This document shows, in pieces, positions 47,301 to 59,039 of a stretch of DNA of 64,000 bases (within the stretch, counting starts at the first letter, position 1; each line of letters begins with the position of its first letter). Below the pieces are notes generated by a model, which worked only from the letters and a program-made list of their open reading frames with translations, did no database searches and was not told the origin of the DNA. The DNA comes from Hirundichthys speculiger (lineage: Eukaryota > Chordata > Actinopteri > Beloniformes > Exocoetidae): contig JAGFBZ010000169.1 in the NCBI GenBank assembly GCA_018398805.1, forward strand, positions 62,001 to 126,000, given 5' to 3'. Position numbers and translations under genes: made by a program.

Positions 47301-48262
47301 CCTCCTCTCTGTCCTCCATCCTCTCTCTCCTCTGTCCCCTCCTCCCTCTCTGTCCTCCATCCTATCCTATCTCTGTCCTCCATCCTCTCTCTGTCCTCCA
47401 TATTCTCTGTCCTCCCTCCTCCCTCTCCTCCTCCTCTCCTCTCTCCTGTCCTCCATCCTCTCTCTTTCCTCCATCCCTCTCTGTCCTCCACTCCTCCTCT
47501 CTGTCCTCCCCCCATCCTCTCTGTCCTCCATCCTCTCTCTCTCTCTGTCCTCCATCCTCTCTCTGTCCTCCATCCTCTCTCTGTCCTCCATCCTATCTCT
47601 GTCCTCCTCCTCTCTCTGTCCTCCATCCTCTCTGTCCTCCATCATCCTCTCTGTCCTCCATCCTCTCTGTCCTCCATCCTCTCTCTCCTCCTCTGTCCTC
47701 CATCCTCTCTGTCCTCCATCCTCTCTCTGTCCTCCATCCTCTCTCTGTCCTCCATCCTCTCTGTCCTCCATCCTCTCTCTGTCCTCCATCCTCTCTCTGT
47801 CCTCCATCCTCTCTGTCCTCCACCCTCCTCTCTGTCCTCCATCCTCTCTCCTCCATCTCTCCTGTCCATCTCTCTGTCCTCCATCCTCTCTCTGTCCTCC
47901 ACCCTCTCTGTCCTCCATCCTCTCTCTGTCCTCCATCCTCTCTCTGTCCTCCATATTCTCTGTCCTCCCTCCTCCCTCTGTCCTCCCCTCCTCTCCTCCT
48001 CCTCCATCCTCTCTCTGTCCTCCATCCTCTCTCTGTCCTCCATCCTCTCTCTGTCCACCATCCTCTCTGTCCTCCATCCTCTCTCTGTCCTCCTCCATCA
48101 TCCTCTCTGTCCTCCACCCTCTCTCTGTCCTCCATCCTCTCTGTCCTCCATCCTCTCTCTGTCCTCCATCCTCTCTCTGTCCTCCATCCTCTCTGTCCTC
48201 CATCCTCTCTCTGTCCTCCATCCTCTCTGTCCTCCATCATCTCTCTGTCCCTCCATCCTCTC
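44346..48262. repeat. Pyrimidine-rich satellite (TCCTCCATCCTCTCTG)
   Basis: About 3.9 kb of TCCTCCATCCTCTCTG (16 bp) and TCCTCCATCCTCTCTCTG (18 bp) units, increasingly regular toward the right end and irregular near 44346-46500. The plus strand is almost only C and T. Long frames on both strands (such as 45720-48299 plus and 45207-46610 minus) arise only from the lack of stop codons in the units. The same family makes a separate array at 59040-60783. Confidence 0.97.
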
Positions 48263-48540
48263 TCTTTCTTTCTTCATCAGGAAGGTCCCCTCCATATGAT
48301 CCAGGTCCTGCTCAAGGTTTTTCTTGCAACTGTTTGGCTTAAAGGTTTTTTTTTTTCCTACTGTGGGAGATTTTTTTTTTTTTACTTGCCAATATCCTTG
48401 ATTTGGATTTAATGTTATAATTTTAGTTAATGATATTTGTTTGTGGGTCATGATCTGGGTCTCTGTAAAGCGCCTGGAGACAACTGGCATTGTAACAGAC
48501 GCTGTACAAATAAAAAATTGAATTGAACTGAATTGAATTA
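48263..48540 (+). mobile_element. 3' end of the L2-like LINE after the arrays
   Basis: Contains GGTCCTGCTCAAGG, poly-T runs, GCCTGGAGACAACTGGCATT and ACGCTGTACAAATAAA, then a tail rich in AATTGAA. These are features of L2 3' ends in fish. Confidence 0.75.
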
Positions 48541-48980
48541 AAGGGCGAAGCTCCTTCTATGAAGACCTCATACTTCCAGAAAGTCCCAATAAAGCGCTTC
48601 GCTCTCAGACCGCAGGCTGATGGTTCCCAGAGTCTCTGAATGTTGCAGGGGAGGCCTCAGTTCTCAGGCTCCCAGTTGCTGGTGGGGATGGACAAAGATC
48701 TGAGTTTAGGCTTAAAACCTGCTGCTGCTGCAGGGTTTTCCCTCATATCCTGTATGAAGACGCTGCTACTACTGCTATCAACTTTCTGATGCTCCTCTCG
48801 GTGTCTCTGCAAACATCCCTGGACTAAACTCCGGCATCTCTTCCACCTCATCCAGTGAACTGGATCATAAATGAATAGCAGTGAATTGGGCTGAAATTTA
48901 ATTGGCTTACAATTCTCAAGGTGCCTTGAGATGACGGTGTATTTGTGCTACACAAATAATCTGAACTAATCTCAAATGGA
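48541..48980 (+). mobile_element. 3' end of another L2-like LINE copy
   Basis: Contains CAGAGTCTCTGAATGTTGCA-type sequence and ends GGTGCCTTGAGATGACGG and TACACAAATAATCTGAA, a second L2-like 3' end, without reverse transcriptase. It directly follows the LINE at 40410-48540. Confidence 0.6.
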
Positions 48981-49957
48981 CCTCATTAATGCTCTTATTT
49001 CTAGAAGAATTCAATCACGGTATTCATCCATGCGCTCAGTCAGTGCAGCTATCTGAGCCTCCTTAGATCTAAGAGCCTTTTTTATCTCCGTGCTGCTGCT
49101 GGTCTGCATGTTCACGTCTGTGTTTCTGTAGTTCCTTGGCTGACCACTAGGACCAGGGTCCAAAGGTGAGTCCAGATACACATATTTACAGCCTGGTACC
49201 GTGTGGAGAACCGTATTGACCCCAGTATAAGATGGCTGGCTTTAACCCACAACCCACAGCACAGCTGCAGAAGCCCCAATACAGCTGCAAAACCCCCAAC
49301 ACAGCTGCAAAACCCCCAACACAGTTGCAAAAAACAACAATACAGCTGCAAAGGACCCAACAGAAGTGGCCGAAAATGGAAGTTGGCGTCTTTTTCAGAC
49401 TTAATGTTACATACGGTTTCATCTCTTGGTTTCACATACCGGTTTGTGGCCACATTAATTCACCAAACATGACCGCTATCAGCCGGCTGAAGGAGTAAAC
49501 GTCACTTTACAAGGACCTACATAAAGTAACATACATGACGTTAGACTGCACGGTACACACACATCTAACACGTAAATCCGTTTCACACAGTAATCACGAA
49601 ACAATATCTAGCGCAAATATCATTTATCTTTCAACGAAGCAAGAAAGTTTGAAAGCGACGCCAACTTCTGTTGTGGCTTTGCAGTTGTCTGAGACGTCTC
49701 TGCCACCGTAGGCCCCTCCCTCCCCTGCCGCTGTCACCGTAGGCCCCTCCCTCCCCTGCCGCTGTCACCGTAGGCCCCTCCCTCCCCTGCCGCTGTCATC
49801 TCCAATAATGGCCCAGCCGGCACATTCAGGGTACGGCGCCGCGCCGCCAGCTGTTTGTGGATCTGCGCGTAAACTGTGAGCAGAGGGAGGCGGGTTCCTC
49901 GTAGAGATTTTTCAGATTGTTTTTCTTTTTTTTTTTTGGTTTGTCATCCAAAGGGGA
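48981..49957. other. Sequence with small tandem repeats, no gene
   Basis: A short array of ACAGCTGCAAAACCCCCAAC units lies at 49260-49360 (about five), and three to four 31-bp units containing CCGTAGGCCCCTCCCTCCCC at 49697-49797. Open frames across the first array are artefacts. No exon recognised. Confidence 0.55.
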
Positions 49958-50187
49958 TAGGGTTAGGGGTTAGGGTTAGGGGTTAGGGGTTAGGATTAGG
50001 GGTTAGGGGTCAGGGTTAGGGTTAAGGGGTTAGGGTTACCTTTAGTCCCTTAGGTTAGGGTTAGGGTTAGGGGTAGGGTTAGGTTAGGGTCCAGGGTTAG
50101 GGGTTAGGGTTTAGGTTAGGGTTAGGGTTAGGGTAGATTAGGTTATTCAGGGTAGGGTTCGGGGGGGTTTCAGGGGTTAGGGGTTAG

Positions 50188-50225
<38 letters not shown>

Positions 50226-51055
50226 GGGTCAGGTTAGGGGTTAGGGTTAGGGGTTAGGGGTTTGGGTTAGGGTTGGGGTTAAAGGGTTCAGGGCAGCAGC
50301 TGTTTCAGGGTGGAAGTTTGGGTGAGGGTTAGGGTTAGGGGTTAGGGGTTGGGTATGGGGTTATAAATCAGATTGGGGTGATTGGTTTGGTTAGGGTTTA
50401 GGTAGGGTTAGGGTTAGGGGTTAGGGGTTAGGGTTTTAGGGTTAGGGGTTAGGGTTAGGGGTTAGGGTTAGGGGTTCTAGGTTCGGGTGGGTTTTTAGGG
50501 TTAGGGTTTAGGGTTGGGGGGTTAGGGGGTTTAGGGTTTAGGGTTAGGGTTAGGGTTTAGGGGGGTTAGGGGTTAGGGTTTAGGGTTTAGGGTTAGGGTT
50601 AGGGGTTAGTTAGGGGGTTAGGGGTTAGGGTGGGTTAGGGGGGTTTATGGTTAGGGGGGGGTTCGGGTTAGGGTTAGGGGTTAGGGGTTCGGGGTTTTAG
50701 GGGTTAGGGGGTTAGGGTTCGGTTGGGGTAGGGGTTAGGGGTAGGGGTTAGGGTTTAGGGGTTTAGGGTTAGGGGGGTTGGGTTGGGTTAGGGGTTAGGG
50801 GTTCGGGTTAGGGTTAGGTTAGGGTTAGGGGTTTAGGGGTTAGGGGTTAGGGTTAGGTTCGGGTTTTAGGGTTAGGGTTAGGGTTAGGGTTAGGGTTAGG
50901 GGTTAGGGTTAGGGTTAGGGTTCGGGGTTTAGGGTTAGGGTTAGGGGTTAGGGGTTAGGGTTAGGGGTTTTTCAGGGTTCGGGGGTTAGGGGGTTAGGGG
51001 TTAGGGTTAGGGTTAGGGTTAGAGGGTTAGGGTTAGGGGGTTAGGGTTAGGGTTA
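49958..51055. repeat. Telomere-like array, TTAGGG orientation
   Basis: About 1.1 kb of degenerate TTAGGG and TTAGGGG units interrupted by short unrelated patches (50035-50055, 50285-50325, 50350-50400). It is the longest and most diverged of the three arrays. Confidence 0.95.
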
Positions 51056-51861
51056 GCTCTGTGAGCCGTGTGTCCTACATACCAGCAGCTGAAGAATAAG
51101 GCTTTTGAACACCGTGTAAAACAGTTTTCATGCGCAGTTCATTACTTTTTAATGATTTCATGTTTTCCCGAAGGGCTGGAAAAAAAGGATCATTTGTACC
51201 AAGCAAAGAGGACAATACATGTCAACTTCTCTCTGAGCAACCGGCGCACATGACGGATGTGTCGCGCCCGTACGGGTCTCGTCCTGCCTCCCGATGAGCC
51301 TCCACATTTGGTTATCTGCTCAAATCGATGGCGAAGCTGCACAAAATCAAACGCGCCCTTTTATCCAATGTGACATGAGCGAACAGATGGTTGAGAGAGG
51401 GAAGGCAACAGATGTAATGAAACTGAACTGAAACCAGTACATCTGACGTGACCCACTGGGGGGGGTCATGGTGGTTTCAGGGCACTTTGTGAAAAGCTTC
51501 TTATTGATACCAGGGGGTCAGTCCGAGATCCAAAACTGCTTCACAACAATGGATTAAAACCTTAAAAAAAAAAAAAAACTAAGAAGGTAGCTGAGCGGTT
51601 TAGGCTTTGTCTGAGGCCTAATGCAGCCGTAATCCCTCGCGCTGCTACTTTCCACCGCTCTCCGAAATAAATCACTGCTACTTCAACAGCTTTCAATTAC
51701 TTAGCGGAGGTAAAGACGGCCCCTGAAATTCTCTAAAACCACAAATAACTGTCACTTCCAAGAACAGGCCACTTTAAACGTGCTGCTAAATAGATGTGAA
51801 GTCACTTCCTGTCCTCAAATATAGATCCACATTTATTTTTCTGCATATTTTATATGCGACT
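51056..51861. other. Apparently unique sequence without gene
   Basis: No repeat recognised. Contains an A run at 51565-51578. The 61-codon frame 51068-51253 has no domain. It could include conserved noncoding DNA of the opsin intron. Confidence 0.35.
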
Positions 51862-54073
51862 TCTACGAAGGAGTATTAGGGCCACACAGAGAAAAAAAAA
51901 TTGTGGGCAATGATTTTTTTTTTTTAATTCCTCATTTACGAGAATAAAGTCGAAATGTTGACAATAAAGACGAAATGCAGTTTCCACAATAAAGTTGTCT
52001 TAAAGATTTATTCAAACCAGCTTTACTCTACCAACATAATGTCTGTGTCTATGTGCTTTAATCACATAGACACAGTATTATAATAATTATTCGTACTTTG
52101 AAGAGATTGTGTCAGAAATTGCGCCTTTTCAGAAAAAGAAACCATTCAGGAATTCTGGAAACTGCATTTCGACTTTATTCTCGACATTTCGACTTTATTC
52201 TCGACATTTCGTCTTTAATCTGGACATTTCGATTTTATTCTCAAAATTTTGACTTTATTCTCAAAATTTCGACTTTATTCCCGACATTTCGACTTTATTC
52301 TCGACATTTCGACTTTATTCTAGACATTTCCTCTTTATTCTGGAAACTGCATTTCGATTTTATTCTCGACATTTCGACTTTATTCTCAAAATTTTGACTT
52401 TATTCTCAACATTTCGACTTTATTCTCAACATTTTGACTTTATTCTGGACTGCATTTCGATTCTCGACATTTCGACTTTATTCTCGACATTTTGACTTTA
52501 TTCCCGACATTCCGACTTTATTCTCAAAATTTTGACTTTATTCTCAACATTTCGACTATATTCTCAACATTTTGACTTTATTCTGGAAACTGCATTTTGA
52601 CTTTATTCTCGACATTTCGACTTTATTCTCGACATTTTGACTTTATTCCCGACATTTTGACTTTATTCTCAACATTTCGTCTTTATTCTTGACATTTCAA
52701 CTTTATTCTCGACATTTTGAATTTATTCTCAAAATTTCGACTTTATTCTCAACATTTCAACTTTATTCTCGACATTTTTCTCGACATTTTGACTTTATCC
52801 TTTCGACTTTTTCTCAAACATTTCGTCTTATTCGACATTTCAACTCTATTCTCGACATTTTGACTTTATTCTCAAAATTTCGACTTTATTCTCAACATTT
52901 CAACTTTATTCTCGACATTTCGTCTTTATTCTCAAAATTTCGATCTTATTCTCAAAATTTCGACTTTATTCTCAAAATTTCGACTTTATTCTCAACATTT
53001 CGACTTTATTCTCAACATTTCGTCTTTATTCTCAAAATTTCAACGTTTTTCTCAAAATTTTGACTTTATTCTCAACATTTCGACTTTATTCTCAACATTT
53101 TGACTTTATTCTGGAAACTGCATTTCGACTTTGTTCTTGACATTTCGACTTTATTCCCGACATTTCGACTTTATTCTCAAAATTTCGACTTTATTCTCGA
53201 CATTTCGTCTTTATTCTCAAAATTTCGATTTTATTCTCAAAATTTCAACTTTATTCTCAAAATTTCGACTTTATTCTCAACATTTCGACTTTATTCTCGA
53301 CATTTCGTCTTTAATCTGGACATTTCAATTTTATTCTCAAAATTTTGACTTTATTCTCAAAATTTCGACTTTATTCTCGACATTTCGACTTTATTCTCAA
53401 CATTTCGTCTTTATTCTCAACATTTCGACTTTATTCTCGACATTTCGTCTTTATTCTCGACATTTCGTCTTTATTCTCGACATTTCGACTTTATTCTCGA
53501 CATTTCGACTTTATTCTCGACATTTCGACTTTATTCTGGAAACTGAATTTCGACTTTATTCTCGACATTTCGTCTTTATTCTGGACATTTCGACTTTTTT
53601 CTCGACATTTTGACTTTATTCTGGACATTTCGACTTTATTCTGGACATTTTGACTTTATTCTGGACATTTCGACTTTATTCTGGACATTTCGTCTTTATT
53701 CTGGACATTTCGACTTTATTCTCGACATTTGGACTTTATTCTCGACATTTTGACTTTATTCTGGAAACTGCATTTCGACTTTATTCTCAACATTTCGCCT
53801 TTATTCTCAACATTTGGACTTTTTTCTCGACATTTTGACTTTATTCTGGACATTTCGACTTTATTCTGGACATTTCGTCTTTATTCTGGACATTTCGACT
53901 TTAGTCTCGACATTCTCGACATTTCGTCTTTATTCTCGACATTTCGACTTTATTCTGGACAATTCGACTTTATTCTCGACATTTTGACTTTATTCTCATA
54001 AGTGAGGAATGAAAAAAAAAATCATTGCCCACAATTTTTTTTTCTCAGTGTGGCCTTAATACTCCGTCATAGA
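51862..54073. mobile_element. Inverted-repeat element carrying a 20-bp minisatellite
   Basis: The outer ends are TCTACGAAGGAGTATTAGGG (left) and the complement of TCTATGACGGAGTATTAAGG (right). Each is followed inward by CCACAC, an A run, TTGTGGGCAATGATTTTTT and the start of the tandem array. The arms are about 110 bp. A duplication at the flanks is not clear. It contains no transposase. Confidence 0.78.
52140..53998. repeat. 20-bp minisatellite (CATTTCGACTTTATTCTCGA)
   Basis: About 90 units of CATTTCGACTTTATTCTCGA, with variants TTCTCAA, TTCTGGA and TTTTGAC, occasional units of other lengths and interspersed GGAAACTGCATTTCG. The phase of long frames changes at the odd-length units. The 160-codon and shorter frames are artefacts of this array. 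It is part of the element at 51862-54073. Confidence 0.95.
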
Positions 54074-54695
54074 CTTCCCCCGTTTGTTGCATTCAAAAGG
54101 TGTTTAATACATCAACTCCCTTAATCAAAAGTCTCTGCGTCCTCCGGCTTCCTTGTCACGACTCAGATTATTAAAAAGATGTTACACAATCTCATTCCAC
54201 CACCACCATTGACTTATTTCGCCACCATCATTTCCATGATTTAGAGGGCTGAGAAGATCCATAAAAACCTCACACGGCCGTGCTGAAAACAAATCTCGTC
54301 CTCCAGCAGAAACGCATTTAGCTCTTTCTGAGGAAAACGTCGCCTGAGCTCTTCGGTGATGATATCTCTGTGATTTATAGACTGCCCGCCGCGTCTGACA
54401 TTTAATGTTCTTCGCCAGAAAAGCCTCTTCAGCTTTATCGTAGCTGTGCTGAAAGAAAGAGACAAAAGTCGCGTTGCCTCGCCGTGTCATGTGTCGGCGG
54501 CTGCCTGTCGCACGTGGCGCATTGTGGCGCATCGCGGCGCGTTAAGCATAACTGACAGGAAGCCGTTCACCTTTGAGACCGACTAGTTGTTCAAAGTTGC
54601 TCTTTATGAAAACGTTATAATCAGATATGAGTGGAGGCAGAAGACGGGAGGACTTTTCTCCTGAGCGTGGAGTCGGGTTTATGTTTCCAGAATCT
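54074..54695. other. Apparently unique sequence without gene
   Basis: No repeat recognised. Two overlapping minus-strand frames (54182-54532, 54241-54465) have no domain. Candidate conserved noncoding DNA only by its low repeat content. Confidence 0.35.
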
Positions 54696-54885
54696 ACACG
54701 TTTACATGGGAAGTTTAATTCCTCTTTAATTCAGAATTAAAATTAAATCCGATTTAAAATGATTAAAAATCACCATGTAAACACCTAATTCCGAATAAAA
54801 ATGTCCATTCCGAATTAAACTTAATTCCGAGGTAAGTGCCTGGTTTATTCTGATTTTAAATCCAAATAGAATAATTCCACGGTCA
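54696..54885 (-). mobile_element. AATTCCG-type MITE, truncated
   Basis: ACACGTTTACATGGGAAGTT, then TTAATTCCTCTTTAATTC, then the interior up to TTCCACGGTCAT, where the sequence switches to a different element. It keeps only one terminal repeat. Confidence 0.75.
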
Positions 54886-54886
54886 T

Positions 54887-56110
54887 ATATAGACCTTTTG
54901 CAGTCACATGACACACGCCTTGATGACTGAGCGCGGTCGCCATATTGGAGTGAAAACAACAACCAGCTATGGCTAAGCGATCACGTAGTCTTTGTGCAGG
55001 TTACGTGGAATATCATCACCAATCGTCTGATGCCGTCAGACCAGGTTCAAAGTCTGAATGGCTGCGGTTACATGAGGTTTTTTAATTCGGAATTAAAATT
55101 AGGAATTAAATAATTCCGAATTAAACTATTTTCCTTCGAGTTTACATGGAAATAGTAATTCTGAATTGAGGTTTACATGGAAAACACGTTAGTTCGGCTT
55201 TATCCAACTCTGCTTTAGGTCTGGGGGTTGGGAAGGGTTCTGATTGGATGGGGGGGGCGGACGTATTTACATCTACCGGAAGAAAACAAACTTAGCTAAC
55301 TGGTTAGCAACAACGTTCCACTTATTTTTGACCTGGGTGGCGTCTCTATCTGTGAAACCTCCTTCATTTAACCTGGCCGCTTTGAAAAGCTCACAATTTT
55401 TATGTTTCCTGCCATCTGTTCTTTTAATTATTTCCAGTTCCTCCAAGCTATTTATTAAATAAATCGTCTCTGCTCTTCAACACCGTTTACTGCGTGCTGC
55501 CGGAATATAAGCGTCATCGCGACAGACGGGCAAGAGAACTAGCATGCGCAGAAGGACGAGAATTAATTTAAAGAGGAATGAGTGTTTACATGACCGCGGA
55601 ATTACTTAATGCGGAATTAAAATGGGAATAAACCAGCCACTTACTTCGGAATTAAGTTAATTCGGAATTGACATTTTCATATGGAATTAAGTGTTTACAT
55701 GGTAACTTTTATTCGGCTTTAACTTTAATTCTGAATTAAAGAGGAATTAAACTTCCCATGTAAACGCACCCAATGGGTCAGAAAAGTAACGAAACCGGGA
55801 GAAATAGCAGATTTCAGGCCTAGAACACGACCCGTACCTGCTGCTAGCTGCCCTGTTCTGCCCACCTGTCCAGGTAAAGAAACTCCCCGACCTCGAGTAC
55901 CCGGACATATATAATTATTTGATAAACAAGTCATCAGCGTACACTAAGGAAACTCTTAAGGCCTATAAAAGGTTGGAATCCTACAAATATTTCACACTCC
56001 GACGCGCTCGTGGGTTTGACGGAAGGAAACAGCGGCGACCGGCGAGAACGAGTCACGTATGTAACGAGCATTTTGTTGGAGGTGTGTTTGCATCTGTTTC
56101 AACTGATTAA
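54887..56110 (+). mobile_element. DNA transposon remnant with host-like frame, interrupted
   Basis: Starts TATAGACCTTTTGCAGTCAC, a terminal sequence I associate with ISL2EU-like elements in fish. MAKRSRSLCAGYVEYH (from 54969) begins a frame. A MITE interrupts it at 55060-55771. Further on a frame gives YPDIYNYLINKSSAYTKETL and KAYKRLESYKYF (55899-55990), seen in multi-copy transposon proteins. No right end was found. Confidence 0.55.
55060..55771 (+). mobile_element. AATTCCG-type MITE, copy 2 complete
   Basis: Starts GGCTGCGGTTACATGAGG and ends CATGTAAACGCACCC. Flanked by AAT on both sides (55057-55059 and 55772-55774). Length 712 bp. Together with 26400-27148 it shows 3-bp duplications. Confidence 0.88.
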
Positions 56111-57676
56111 CTGACTATTTATAACATTTGGATGATCTTTAATTAAAAGACTTATGTTATTTTGTAAATAATTCTGCCTGATCGGCTGGAGACTGAGTGA
56201 GCGGTAACATGTGGAACAACAACCAACACATGCACGTCTACGGCAACGCGCCCTGTTACCGCTCACTCAGTCCTGTTATTGGTTAGCTGTTTGACCCGGA
56301 AGGGCTAAAGGTTTTTGACCGCTGTGGCGCTAACTGCTGGCGTTAATGGAATAAATTTATATTTTAACTGCATCAGAAGAACATCGTTTCGGTCATTTCT
56401 CGATCAACACGCAACGGTTATGTTTACGAAATGCGAGTTAGCGAAGCGGATCGACCAGGTTACTCTTGGTCAAACATCTCAGTAGCTTGAAGCATTAGCC
56501 TTAGCTCCTTCAAGTTGCTTCTACAAATTACAATAAAATGTAAACAAGTGCTCTGCAGACAGATAACTGTCCTCCACCAGTTGTCCCTCTGGATTATTAA
56601 AATAATAATAATAATAAATATGCCAAGACCTCGGATTTCTTCCTTTTAGTGGGTTGGTAAATGTCCTGCGTGCTATCACCACTTTCCTCCATGCTAACGT
56701 TACGGTGCCGATGTTACATATTCACGTGAGACACAGTCGTGAGTCGCTAAACAGACTTGAATGAGGCTGATATTAATTATCCTGGTAATCGACCGCGATA
56801 ATGAGATGAAGTCAAACATAAACGGTAATCGTTATCACGTAAAATTTTACCGCGCTTTACCGTAATACCGCTAACCGTTCCATCTCTAATCCAACCCCTC
56901 CCCAAACTGAATGTTGTCAAGTGCAGGTAAAATGAATAATTTTTTCTTATTTTAGTAATCCAGCTGTTTTTGTTGTCTTTCATGAAAACAAATGTGTGTT
57001 TAGTTCAGAGCTGTGTTTCCTCTTTGGAGCTGTGGAACCAAATCCTCATCATTTGTGCTTTTTTTTCCTTCTTGTACCTCTCAGCAAGTGTGTCTGGCTG
57101 GACCTGCATTTGTCTGATCCGTCCAGCGTGTCGTCCGTCTTCCCTGCTGTCCTCTTATCCCAGAGGGACGCTTTCTCTGAGATTTCTTTTCTTCTCCCTC
57201 CAAAATGGCAAATTTACTTCCATTTGCTCGCCGCCACCAGGCGCTGATCTGAAAACGCCCCGCTGTTGTGCTTTAGGGATCAAATTGAGTTTCAAATGAG
57301 ACAAATGCAATTCTCATGTGCTCAGAGATGCCGACCAAAAATCCGGCGGTTATTGGTTTCTAGCAAGAAACAGATGTTGAGTCATGATGACATCAACAGA
57401 TCATTTAAAAAAAAAAAAAAAAAAGAAAAGCTGTTTGGTTTCTGCTGATTGTTTTGTCTGCAGAAACCAAACAACAAAAAAGGGGGTCAAAACACAGTTT
57501 ATTTTAGCTTCACATGTCCAAATTAGTAAAAATTGAAAAATAAGATAAAATAAGAAATAAAAAAAAAATATATTGTAATGTGTTGTGGTTGGTTGGGGTT
57601 TCCCAGCATGCTCCACATCGAAGTCTGGCCCACCACTGCATCTTCTGTGGACCGTGAGGGTCTGCAGACACTCATA
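56111..57676. other. Sequence with no recognised gene
   Basis: Includes AT-rich stretches and an (ATA)n patch at 56600-56618. Open frames at 56777-57299 have no domain. Poly-A at 57407-57424. Confidence 0.4.
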
Positions 57677-58041
57677 CAGTCATGGAAAAAATTATAAACC
57701 ACCATTTTATCTTCAGTTTCTTGTTCATTTTAATACTTGGTACCACTAAACGTCATCATGTGACTAAAACAGACAGAAAAGAAAACACTGAATGCATAAA
57801 AGCAGTGTTTTTGGCAGTACAACGCCATAGCTATTGATGTAAAAACTTAAGTGATTTAGGTTATAATCAAGAAAACCATGGAAAATGGTAAGATATCAGC
57901 TCTTAAATAAAACTCTTATGAGCAATCTTTGTGGTTATCGTTATGTTTGTCCAAACAAATGTACCTTTAGTTGTACCAGGCATTAAAATGAACAAGAAAC
58001 TGAAGAAAACAAGGGTGGTCTAATCATTTTTTCCATGACTG
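57677..58041. mobile_element. Tc1/mariner-like MITE, copy 2
   Basis: Ends CAGTCATGGAAAAAATTAT and the complement, flanked by TA (57675-57676 and 58042-58043). It matches the element at 15908-16274 over its full length with few differences, so this family moved recently compared with most others here. Confidence 0.9.
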
Positions 58042-59039
58042 TAAACTTATAACTAGAACATTTCTGAACAAATATAAAAGAGGTTAAAATGCATCTGTTT
58101 GATTCGGAACTGACGTCAAAAACGTGAAAGACTGAGTTGATCAGCTGAGCAGCAGTTTCAGGGTCAATTTCATGGCAAAAAAAATCACGATTTTACAAGA
58201 AAATGTTCATAACTATAATTCTAATTAACTATAAATTCATAGTTTTAGGACAGAAAGTTGCAGATCTAAAAGATGTGCAATTTAATGTCAGAAAGTCGTT
58301 ATTTTACAGGGAAAAGTTGGTAAATTTGGTCAAAGATTTGCAGTTTTGTAAAATATGATTTTTACAACAAAAATTCAGGATTTTGGGACAGAAAGTTGCA
58401 GTTTCAAAAAAATTGATGTCAAAAAGTTGGGATTTTGCAAAAGTTGATATTTTACGGAAAAAAAATTTAAGTTAAAAGTTGCAATTTTGTGAGTTTACAA
58501 CAAAAAGTTGTGATTGTAAAAAATAAAATTTTGACTTAACAAGTAAAATTCGTGATTCTTAGCACAAAAGTTAAACATTTTTATGATAACACTTGGGATT
58601 TGGCGAAACTTTTGATTTTATGACAAAAATTCAAAAAATATTGCTTAGAAAGGGTAATAATTGAAATTTGCCATTTTGTAAGAATAATTTGTGATATAGT
58701 TGGATAGCGTACAGCTGCGCTTTGACACTAAACTCGCAGCTAAGTCAGCTGACCACGCTGAACCAACATGAGCAGCTTTGTCTTTACGTCATGACTTAGA
58801 CCAGAAACCAGCGAGAAACCTGACAACACCGCCGGTCCAGACAGCAAAGAATAACCGGCACTTTGACTGTAACCATGGTGATGACATAGCCCCTCCCCCC
58901 CGCCTGCTCTAACTAGTGTGTTCGATAAGACGCTATTAAAACAGCTGTTTATAATCTGAAATGAGTCATTGATGTTGTGATCACTGACACTGTTTTTCTG
59001 TTGCTACAGTTACAGCTGGAGACTGATTTACATCTGTAC
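58042..59039. repeat. AT-rich degenerate repeat region
   Basis: AAAGTTG/ATTTT words as in 36231-37140 occupy 58150-58700. The last part (58700-59039) is less repetitive and leads into the pyrimidine-rich array. No exon found. Confidence 0.5.

Larger units (their letters stand above)
40410..48540 (+). mobile_element. 5'-truncated L2-like LINE with two giant internal arrays
   Basis: It begins inside the reverse transcriptase (40417-41028). The array of 45-bp units starts within its 3' region (41020). The pyrimidine-rich array follows (44346-48262). Then comes a typical L2 3' end (48263-48540): CTGCTCAAGGTTTTTCTTGC, a poly-T run, GTAAAGCGCCTGGAGACAAC, and a tail of AATTGAATTGAA-type units. The parts are in the order of one LINE, so it is best explained as a single truncated LINE with two expansions. 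An independent insertion of the arrays is also possible. Confidence 0.75.

Noticed and set aside
45720..48299. Frame of 859 codons on the plus strand, and overlapping frames of 609 and 467 codons
   Set aside because: Every frame runs through the pyrimidine-rich satellite. The unit lacks stop codons, so the frames are inevitable. No domain, start context or splice structure supports them.
52098..54001. Frames with FDFILDISTL-like repeated peptide
   Set aside because: Produced by the 20-bp minisatellite. They change frame with unit length changes and have no known domain.
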